Shown piece after piece: positions 1 through 5,744 of a stretch of DNA of 6,266 bases (positions within the stretch are counted from its first letter, which is position 1; each line of letters opens with the position of its first letter). A program made the position numbers and the translations under genes. The notes under the pieces are model-generated. The model did not search any database and was not told the DNA's origin. It was given only the letters and a program-made list of their open reading frames with translations. The stretch covers positions 1 through 6,266 of the forward strand of contig WTJQ01000466.1 of assembly GCA_011524785.1 (NCBI GenBank), read 5' to 3'. This DNA is from Planctomycetota bacterium (lineage in GTDB: Bacteria > Planctomycetota > UBA1135 > GCA-002686595).

Positions 1-1
1 G

Positions 2-877
2 CGCTGGAAGGGCCTGAGCGGTGCCGCCGGCGCTGGGGTTCGCACCGTGGTGGTGGACGCGTCGCCGATCGGCCGGACCCCGCACAGCGTGCCGGCCACC
101 TACTCCGGCCTCATGCCGGCCCTGCGCGAGTTGTTCGCCCGGACGCCGGACGCGAGGCGACTCGGATTCGTTCCTGGCCACTTCTCCTTCAACTCGAACA
201 AGGGCCGCTGCCCCGCCTGCGAGGGCCGCGGGAGCACCAAGGTCGAGATGCAGTTCCTGGCGGACCTCTGGCTGACGTGCGACGAGTGTGACGGCCAGCG
301 CTTCCGACCCGAGGTGCTGGAGGTCCGCTGGCGCGGCCTCTCGATCGCGGACGTCCTCTCCCAGACCGTTGACGAGGCGGCTGCGCACTTCGCGCACCAG
401 CCGGATGCTGCGCGGATCCTCGAGTCCCTGCAGGCGGTGGGCCTCGGCTATCTGGGCCTAGGACAGTCGGCCACCACCCTGAGTGGCGGGGAGGCGCAGC
501 GCTTGAAGCTGGCCGCGGAGCTCCACCGCGCGCGGCAGGGCGTGCGCAGCGTGCTGATCCTCGATGAGCCCAGTACCGGGCTCGCAGGGAGTGACCTGGT
601 CCATCTGGCGCGAACCCTGCGGCGCCTCGCTCTCCGCGGCAACGCCGTCGTCATCATCGAGCACCAGACGGACCTGCTGAACATCTGCGACCGGCTCGTG
701 GAGCTCGGACCTGCCGGGGGCGCGGAGGGAGGCCAGCTGCACGCGCAGGGGACTCCTGCGGAGCTCGCCGCGAATGCCAAGTCGATCACCGGACCCTTCC
801 TCGCGCCGAAGGGGGCCGTCACGAAGCTCAAGAGGGCGCGCAAGAAGGTCCGCAAGGCTCGAGGAGCGAAGGCATGA
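2..877 (+). CDS. uvrA: UvrA-type excinuclease ABC ATPase, C-terminal part (5' end outside window)
   Basis: This is the second half of a UvrA-family protein, the ATPase that recognises bulky DNA lesions and loads UvrB in nucleotide excision repair. The frame is open from base 2, so the first ATPase domain and the second Walker A lie upstream. Visible in order are the SPIGRTP segment (about base 62), a zinc finger with cysteines coded at 209, 218, 278 and 287 (C-x2-C-x19-C-x2-C, the UvrA spacing), the ABC signature LSGGEAQR (479-502), Walker B LILDEPSTGL (about 554-583) and the switch region VVIIEHQ (about 646-666). It ends in a lysine/arginine-rich tail of about 17 residues. Departures from housekeeping UvrA include TGLA where TGLH is usual, EHQ where EHN is usual, and the wording MQFLADLWL in the zinc-finger loop. 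These point to a divergent paralogue, perhaps one of the long UvrA-like proteins, rather than the standard subunit; this is inference. Its stop overlaps the XPB start (ATGA), so the two are probably co-translated. Confidence 0.93.
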   Translation, partial: RWKGLSGAAGAGVRTVVVDASPIGRTPHSVPATYSGLMPALRELFARTPDARRLGFVPGHFSFNSNKGRCPACEGRGSTKVEMQFLADLWLTCDECDGQRFRPEVLEVRWRGLSIADVLSQTVDEAAAHFAHQPDAARILESLQAVGLGYLGLGQSATTLSGGEAQRLKLAAELHRARQGVRSVLILDEPSTGLAGSDLVHLARTLRRLALRGNAVVIIEHQTDLLNICDRLVELGPAGGAEGGQLHAQGTPAELAANAKSITGPFLAPKGAVTKLKRARKKVRKARGAKA

Positions 878-2643
878 GACCCGACAACCCGCTGATCGTG
901 CAGCCCGATCGCACGCTGATGCTCCACACGGTGCAGAGCTGCGTGGGGCCGGACGGGCAGCTGCTCAAGGACGAGGAGGGGCGTCCCCTCACCGAGGAAC
1001 ACGCGCGCTACGCCGAGGCGCGTGACCGGCTCGCGGTCTTCGCCGAGCTCGAGAAGAGCCCCGACTACCTGCACACCTACCGCCTCGGGCCCGTCAGCGT
1101 GTGGAACGCCGCGGCCCTGGGCGTCAGTGCGGACGAGATCCTCGCCACTCTCGAGGACCTGACCTGCGTGCCCATTCCCCCGAACATCGAGCACGAGGTT
1201 CGGGAATGGGTCGGACGCTACGGGATGCTGCAGATCGTGCGGCGCGAGGAGGGCTTCGAGCTCGTGGCAGGGGACCGGACCGTCGTGGAGGACGTCCTTG
1301 GGCACGATGCCGTGCGGAAGCACTGCACCCTGGGCCCTGAGGGGCAGGTGTACCTCGATGACCTGCAGCGCGGCCTCATCAAGCAGGCGCTGATCCGCAT
1401 CGGCTTCCCCGTGGACGACCGCGGGGGGTACCTGGAGGGCGATCCCCTCGACATCAGGCTGCGGGAGAGCTGCCGCTCCGGGGCCCCGTTCAGCCTGCGC
1501 TCGTACCAGGAGAACGCGGCGAAGGCCTTCCACGCGGGGGGCACCGAGCTCGGCGGGAGCGGGGTGGTCGTTCTGCCCTGCGGTGCCGGGAAGACCGTGA
1601 CCGGAATGGCGGTCATGGAGCTCGTCGGGGCCAAGACCCTCGTGCTCACCACCAACACCGTTGCCGTGCGGCAGTGGCGCGAGGAGATCCTGGACAAGAC
1701 CGAGCTCACGGAGGACCAGGTCGGCGAGTACACGGGTGAGACCAAGGAGGTGAAGCCCGTGACCATCACGACCTACCAGATGCTCACGTGGCGTCGGGAC
1801 AAGACCGGGGGCTTCGAGCACTTCGACATCTTCTCGAGCGAGAACTGGGGCCTGGTCGTCTACGACGAGGTGCACCTGCTCCCTGCACCGATCTTCCGGG
1901 TGACCGCGGATCTCCAGGCGCGCCGGCGCCTGGGCCTCACGGCGACCCTCGTGCGGGAGGACGGGAAGGAGGACGACGTGTTCTGCCTGATCGGGCCGAA
2001 GCGCTTCGACGTGCCGTGGAAGGTCCTCGAGTCCCAGGGCTTCATCGCCGAGGCGCGCTGCGTCGAGGTGCGGGCGGGCATGGACGACAACCTGCGGACC
2101 GTGTACCACGGCTCGGGCGCGCGTGCGAAGTTCCGGGTCTCCTCCGAGAACCCGGCCAAGGTCGAGGTCGTCGAGCGCATCCTGAAGAGGCATCCCGAGG
2201 GCCGGATCCTCATCATCGGGCAGTACATCGAGCAGCTCGAGTTCCTGTCCCAGACGCTCCAGGCGCCGCTGATCACGGGCAAGACGCCGAACCCCGAGCG
2301 CGAGCGGCTGTACGAGCGCTTCAAGTCCGGCGAGGACCGCCTCCTCATCGTCAGCAAGGTCGGGAACTTCGCGATCGACCTCCCGGACGCCAACATCGCC
2401 ATCCAGGTCTCGGGCACGTTCGGTTCCCGCCAGGAGGAGGCGCAGCGCCTCGGTCGCATCCTGCGCCCCAAGTCGGACGGATCCGCGGCGGTCTTCTACT
2501 CGGTGGTGACCGCCGGGACGCGGGATCAGGAGTTCGCTGAGAAGCGCCAGCTCTTCCTGACGGAGCAGGGCTACACGTACGAGATCGTCGAGGCGGATCG
2601 GCTGGGGAGCACCCTGGGCGAGGCGCAGGAGGTGACCCCGTGA
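874..2643 (+). CDS. xpb: XPB/Ssl2-family DNA helicase (superfamily 2)
   Basis: This 589-residue protein is an ATP-dependent 3'-5' helicase/translocase of the XPB (ERCC3/Ssl2) family. In eukaryotes this is the TFIIH subunit that opens DNA at promoters and lesions; bacterial members are typically 540-600 residues. Residues 5-120 form the XPB N-terminal domain (LIVQPD near the start, then VPIPPN and an EW-containing helix). A middle segment around 160-215 leads into the ATPase core. Core motifs are Walker A LPCGAGKT (234-241), DEVH box (331-334), motif III TAT (356-358), immediately followed by LV and the XPB-specific RED triplet (361-363), and motif VI QRLGRILRPK (524-533). All key residues are present, so an active enzyme is expected. 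The ATG start overlaps the uvrA stop and has a GAGGAG ribosome site at 861-866, seven bases upstream. The next gene overlaps its stop. The context suggests a repair or damage-response role with the flanking UvrA and helicase-associated proteins. Confidence 0.96.
   Translation: MRPDNPLIVQPDRTLMLHTVQSCVGPDGQLLKDEEGRPLTEEHARYAEARDRLAVFAELEKSPDYLHTYRLGPVSVWNAAALGVSADEILATLEDLTCVPIPPNIEHEVREWVGRYGMLQIVRREEGFELVAGDRTVVEDVLGHDAVRKHCTLGPEGQVYLDDLQRGLIKQALIRIGFPVDDRGGYLEGDPLDIRLRESCRSGAPFSLRSYQENAAKAFHAGGTELGGSGVVVLPCGAGKTVTGMAVMELVGAKTLVLTTNTVAVRQWREEILDKTELTEDQVGEYTGETKEVKPVTITTYQMLTWRRDKTGGFEHFDIFSSENWGLVVYDEVHLLPAPIFRVTADLQARRRLGLTATLVREDGKEDDVFCLIGPKRFDVPWKVLESQGFIAEARCVEVRAGMDDNLRTVYHGSGARAKFRVSSENPAKVEVVERILKRHPEGRILIIGQYIEQLEFLSQTLQAPLITGKTPNPERERLYERFKSGEDRLLIVSKVGNFAIDLPDANIAIQVSGTFGSRQEEAQRLGRILRPKSDGSAAVFYSVVTAGTRDQEFAEKRQLFLTEQGYTYEIVEADRLGSTLGEAQEVTP
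2627..2635 (+). promoter_or_regulatory. Perfect Shine-Dalgarno that fixes the GTG start at 2640
   Basis: AGGAGGTGA is an exact match to the anti-Shine-Dalgarno end of 16S rRNA. It lies inside the last codons of the XPB gene, with its core ending seven bases before GTG at 2640. It supports the GTG, which overlaps the XPB stop as GTGA, as the true start of the next gene, and implies that gene is translated strongly in its own right as well as by coupling. Confidence 0.85.
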
Positions 2644-4718
2644 CGCCCGGCGGTTCGAAGCGTGGCGGCAAGGCGAGCCTTCGAGCTCGCTGCTCCGTCG
2701 AGGAGGTCCTGGACGCCCTCCCTGCGAGTGACCTGGCCGAGGCCTGGCGTCACTGGAGCCCCGAGGTCGGCGCAGGCGTGCCTCCCGAGGCCACGGCCCG
2801 GCCTCAGCTCGCTGCCTGGGCCGCCGACGGCGCTCACGCGCTGGAGCGCCTCGGGAGCCTGGGGAAGAGGCTCGCGCTCCTGATGGACATCCTGCTCGAG
2901 GCCCCGCGCTACGAGCTGCTCTTCAGTGACCTGGTGACCCACAGGACGCTGGAGCACATGTCGACCTACGACCTCGAGGCCGCCCTCGCCACCCTGGGAC
3001 GGCGTGCGCTGATCCGCGACGGCGAGTCGTCTCACGTGGCCACGTCCGGCGAGCGGGCGATCGCCATCCCCACCGATCTCGGGGACACGCTCCTGCGACA
3101 GCGCCGCAGCCTGCGTTCGGGGGTGTTCGATGCCTTCACCCTCCGTGGGCACATCGACCGGCTGTACGACGACCCGGCCCGCGCGCGCCGCACGCCGCCG
3201 AGCCGCGTGCGCGAGATGTACAAGATGTACTCGCGCGAGGAGGCCGCGGTTGCGCGCATCGAGCGCCTACCCGAGGGCCTCAGGGAACTCGTGGTCAAGG
3301 TCATCATGGAGTTCGGTGGCCTGCTGCCGCGCGCGCTCTTCGATCGCATGGAGACCGAGCTGCCGCACTGGAACGGGCGGCGGTGGCAGAAGATCCTCGA
3401 GGAGTCCCTGGTGGGAACCGTGGAGCGGCTCGAGCTCGGGCGCTTCGGGATCGCTCACAACGACGAGACCCTGGTCATCTTCAACGAGGTCGCTCTGGCC
3501 TGGCTGAAGCGCGTGGCAGTGCCAGGCGACCCCGACCGGCCCCACGACGAGGCGGGGATGGGGGTGGACCTCGTCTCGAACCTGACGCGCTTCCAGGCCT
3601 ATCTGCTGGACCACGCGGTGCGCTTCACCGTGAAGGGCGAGATCTTCAAGACGACCGAGAAGCGCATCCTCCAGGACCTGATCCCCAACCCCGGCCGAGA
3701 GCTGGAGCGCTCCGAGATCCTCCACTTCATGGATGGCTTCTCGCGGGGGCGTGGCCTCGTGGACAGCACCGGGGAGCGGACCATCGCCATCACGGCTGCT
3801 GGCCGTGAGTGGGAGCCGATGGACCTCGACGCCAAGCTCGCGAGCCTGCTCGAGTTCGTGGTCGAGGAACGGACACTGGGCGGCGAGCCGTACCACCAGA
3901 CGCGCATGCGCCAGCTCTTCCTGCGCCTCGTGCGGCGGGTGGAGCCCGGGGTCTGGTACGACTTGATGTACCTGCCCTTCGTCACCCGCAACCAGTACCT
4001 GGCGAGCCTCGACGAGGTGGCCGTGGAGGAGTGGTTCAGCGCGAGGACCGCGGCCGGCGGTGGTGCCACCGGGGCGGAGGACCTGCAGCGGATGGCGTGG
4101 AACCTGGTGAACTGGGTCCGCAAGCGCCTCTATCTGCTGGGGCTCGTGGACCTGGGCTACGACTCCGGCGGCCACCCGGTGGCGATGAAGGTGACCAGCG
4201 TGGGCGCGAGGCTCTTCGGCATGCGCGCCCCCGAGGGCGACGTCCCCGGCTCCGGCAGCCTCATCGTGACCCCCGACTTCGAGGTGGTGCACTTCCCGAG
4301 CGGCGACGATGCGGCCCTGATCCACGATCTCGATCGCTTCTGTGAGCGCGAGAAGAGCGAGACGGTGCGGCACTTCCGGATTTCGGACAGGAGCGTGAAG
4401 AGGGCGCTCCACGAGGGCGTCGCGCTGGCGCGCATGCTCGAGGTGCTCGAGGTCAACTCCCGGACCCCGGTGCCGCAGAACGTCCTCTACTCGATCAAGG
4501 ACTGGGCCAAGCAGGATGGCCTGTGCACCCTCGACGAGGAGCTGGTCCTGACCGCGCCGGACGAGGCCACGGCCAAGCGGCTGGGCAGCGATCCCGGCGT
4601 GCGTCCCCTGGTGGCCCGGCGCCTGGACGAGACGACCCTGCAGATGAAGAAGGCTCGCAGCGCAGCACGCCTGCGCTCCCTGCTGCGTGAGCTGGGCTGG
4701 CTCGTCGAGCTGGTGTGA
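2640..4718 (+). CDS. Helicase-associated protein with XPB N-terminal-like domain (bacterial XPB partner)
   Basis: This 692-residue protein has no helicase core of its own. It belongs to the family encoded beside bacterial XPB genes; the Mycobacterium tuberculosis Rv0861c/Rv0862c pair is the best-known example as I recall it. Residues about 537-635 carry the domain that Pfam lists for XPB/Ssl2 N-termini and helicase-associated proteins. It starts LIVTPDF, continues RHFRISDRSV and ends TPVPQNV plus an IKDWAKQDG helix. It aligns without gaps over 51 residues to the N-terminal domain of the neighbouring XPB. Earlier parts look like winged-helix units: about 75-150, with a strand pair near AIAIPTDLG, and about 355-390, near ERTIAITAAG; these are my reading of the pattern. 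No nuclease or Walker motif is evident, so it is not an obvious equivalent of the archaeal XPB partner nuclease Bax1. The start overlaps the XPB stop and the stop overlaps the thiE-like start. Likely role: a non-catalytic partner or regulator of XPB. Exact activity is unknown. Confidence 0.88.
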   Translation: MTPGGSKRGGKASLRARCSVEEVLDALPASDLAEAWRHWSPEVGAGVPPEATARPQLAAWAADGAHALERLGSLGKRLALLMDILLEAPRYELLFSDLVTHRTLEHMSTYDLEAALATLGRRALIRDGESSHVATSGERAIAIPTDLGDTLLRQRRSLRSGVFDAFTLRGHIDRLYDDPARARRTPPSRVREMYKMYSREEAAVARIERLPEGLRELVVKVIMEFGGLLPRALFDRMETELPHWNGRRWQKILEESLVGTVERLELGRFGIAHNDETLVIFNEVALAWLKRVAVPGDPDRPHDEAGMGVDLVSNLTRFQAYLLDHAVRFTVKGEIFKTTEKRILQDLIPNPGRELERSEILHFMDGFSRGRGLVDSTGERTIAITAAGREWEPMDLDAKLASLLEFVVEERTLGGEPYHQTRMRQLFLRLVRRVEPGVWYDLMYLPFVTRNQYLASLDEVAVEEWFSARTAAGGGATGAEDLQRMAWNLVNWVRKRLYLLGLVDLGYDSGGHPVAMKVTSVGARLFGMRAPEGDVPGSGSLIVTPDFEVVHFPSGDDAALIHDLDRFCEREKSETVRHFRISDRSVKRALHEGVALARMLEVLEVNSRTPVPQNVLYSIKDWAKQDGLCTLDEELVLTAPDEATAKRLGSDPGVRPLVARRLDETTLQMKKARSAARLRSLLRELGWLVELV

Positions 4719-4924
4719 TGGTGCGGCTTCCTCCTCCGATCGTGGGCGTGACCCCGGGCGTGGCGGAACAGCAGGGTGTCGATGGCCTGCTCCGGCAGGT
4801 GGAGGTGGCGGTTGCCGGGGGACTCGAGGGGCTCCTGCTTCGGGAACACGCTCTCGAGGATGGGGTCCTGTTCGCCCTCGCTCTGGAGTGTCGCCGCCTG
4901 ATGGGCTCCGGTTGGCTGGGGATC

Positions 4925-4994
4925 AGCGATCGGAAGCCGAGCTGGACAGCGTCCGCTTCGCAGCGGACGCTGTCCAGCTCGGCTTCCGATCGCT
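4925..4994. repeat. Perfect 33-base inverted repeat with 4-base loop
   Basis: The left arm 4925-4957 begins AGCGATCGGAAGCC and the right arm 4962-4994 ends GGCTTCCGATCGCT. The two are exact reverse complements over all 33 bases, separated by TCGC at 4958-4961. The match breaks immediately outside both ends. As RNA it would form a very stable hairpin. It lies inside the thiE-like coding region at the point where the reading frame changes. No T-tract follows the right arm, so it is not a normal intrinsic terminator. In the downstream frame the right arm encodes conserved family sequence (AADAVQLGFRSL), whereas the left arm does not match the family, so the left arm appears to be the derived copy. 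Confidence 0.97.
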
Positions 4995-5363
4995 CGAGGC
5001 CTCCGAGGCGCTCGTGCTCGAGGAAGGCTCGGGTGGAGCAGCGCCTGGTCGGCGCCTGGCCGTCGGGGTCAGTGACCACGCAGTGCCCCGACGGGAGGAC
5101 CTGGAGTCCGCGGACTTCGCCACGCTGGCCCCGTGGGCCGAGGTCCCCGGGAAGGGCCCTCCCCTGGGGCCTGAGGGCTTCCGAGCATGCCTCGCGGATC
5201 GGCTCCGCGAGGGTCGTGCCAGGCCCACCTGGGCCCTGGGCGGCCTCGGCCCCAACGACCTATCCAGCGTCCGAGATGCAGGGGCGCAAGGAGCCTTCGT
5301 CATCAGGGGCATGGACTGGGGCGGCCGTCCCGACCGCGCCGTGGAGAAGCTCCTCGGCGCGTG

Positions 5364-5368
5364 GGAGG
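5364..5368 (+). promoter_or_regulatory. Ribosome binding site for the small membrane protein
   Basis: GGAGG lies seven bases before ATG 5376, inside the end of the thiE-like gene. It favours this ATG, which overlaps the preceding TGA as ATGA, over the in-frame ATG at 5187 that would extend the protein across the upstream gene. Because it is independent of upstream termination, it may keep this gene translated even though the upstream frame is shifted. Confidence 0.7.
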
Positions 5369-5375
5369 GCTCCGC

Positions 5376-5744
5376 ATGACTCCCGCACGTGCGTGGTGGC
5401 TCGCGCGCCGGATCGTGCTCGGGCTGTCCCTCTTGGGGACCGGCTACCTGCTGCTGCGGTTCGACTCGCGGATGGCTCCGGGGCTCGTGCCCCAGTCCGC
5501 GCACCGGGTCGTGCTCGACACCTGGGCGACGGCCTGGGTGTCCCGCGACCGCGTCGTCTACCGGGACGCGGCCGGCCGGGTGGACCAGGGGTGGTACACC
5601 GGCAGCGGTGAGGGCGTTCTCCTGCTGACGCCCACGCCCTTCGTCGAGGGTCGTGAGGAGAGCGTCGCGGTTCCGCTGGACGCGGTTCTGGGCCGCGTCG
5701 TGATGGTGGTCAGCGAGCTGCGGCTGGAGGGTAGCGGCTCATGA
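5376..5744 (+). CDS. Small single-pass membrane protein, possible inactive S26 signal peptidase relative
   Basis: This 122-residue protein has an N-terminal membrane anchor at about residues 13-28, preceded by arginines 5, 11 and 12, which predicts an N-in orientation with the rest outside the cytoplasm. I do not recognise it with certainty. Two stretches resemble S26 (signal peptidase I/LexA-like) proteins: SRMAPGLVPQSAHRVVLD at 31-48 resembles the SMxPTLxxGDRVLVD box, and VPLDAVLGRVVMVV at 99-112 resembles the closing strand of that fold. The catalytic serine should directly precede the methionine, but arginine 32 is there, with serine 31 one residue earlier. The protein contains no lysine at all, so no Ser-Lys dyad is possible. 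If the similarity is real this is a non-catalytic member; otherwise it is an unknown anchored beta-rich protein. Both its start and its stop overlap neighbours as ATGA. Confidence 0.75.
   Translation: MTPARAWWLARRIVLGLSLLGTGYLLLRFDSRMAPGLVPQSAHRVVLDTWATAWVSRDRVVYRDAAGRVDQGWYTGSGEGVLLLTPTPFVEGREESVAVPLDAVLGRVVMVVSELRLEGSGS

Larger units (their letters stand above)
4718..5379 (+). pseudogene. thiE: ThiE/TenI-family thiamine phosphate synthase-like gene, frameshifted at a palindrome
   Basis: Members couple the thiazole and pyrimidine phosphates to thiamine phosphate (ThiE) or aromatise the thiazole (TenI), on a TIM barrel of about 210-220 residues. The N-terminal third is read from ATG 4718 (one-base overlap with the upstream stop; GTG at 4715 is an alternative). 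It shows VDGLLRQVEVAVAGGLEG, LLLREH and GISDR. The rest is read in the -1 frame from about 4933 to the stop at 5377-5379: AADAVQLGFRSL, GVSDHAV, SADFATLAP, PGKGPPLGPEGF, ALGGLGPNDL, DAGAQGAFVI. Joined, the two give about 220 residues, the normal length. The switch falls in the left arm of a perfect inverted repeat. As read, the first frame runs on without a stop to 5611, so no full enzyme is made unless the shift is an error or is bypassed. LREH in place of LREK, ISD in place of the usual ND, and GFRSL in place of GQEDL lean towards TenI-like or divergent members. No strong ribosome site precedes the start. Confidence 0.82.

Noticed and set aside
448..2193. Long open frame on the minus strand (581 codons) opposite uvrA and xpb
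   Set aside because: It mirrors two strongly conserved genes, its translation is low-complexity and matches no family, and long antisense frames are expected by chance at this GC content.
3267..4412. Long minus-strand open frame (381 codons) opposite the helicase-associated gene
   Set aside because: Histidine/leucine-rich shadow translation with no recognisable domain; the plus-strand gene explains the region.
4687..4932. Frame-1 open stretch upstream of the palindrome as the true N-terminus of the thiE-like gene
   Set aside because: Its translation is glycine/arginine/serine-rich noise, while the other frame shows a clear ThiE/TenI N-terminal third starting at 4718.
4913..4994. Programmed -1 frameshift stimulated by the hairpin
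   Set aside because: The direction (-1) and strong stem fit, but no slippery heptamer in the reading frame lies 5-9 bases upstream of the stem, and the left arm does not encode family residues. A mutation or artefact explains it better.
4925..4994. Intrinsic terminator or attenuator
   Set aside because: The stem is followed by CGAGGCCTCCG rather than a T-tract, and it lies within coding sequence.
4925..4994. Miniature mobile element or recombination site
   Set aside because: There is only a 4-base loop, no flanking direct repeats, and estimated net gain is only about five bases, so nothing appears to have been inserted.
5187..5375. N-terminal extension of the small membrane protein from ATG 5187
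   Set aside because: It would overlap conserved thiE coding sequence, reads as proline/arginine-rich noise and would bury the membrane anchor; ATG 5376 has a good ribosome site and the ATGA overlap seen elsewhere in the operon.
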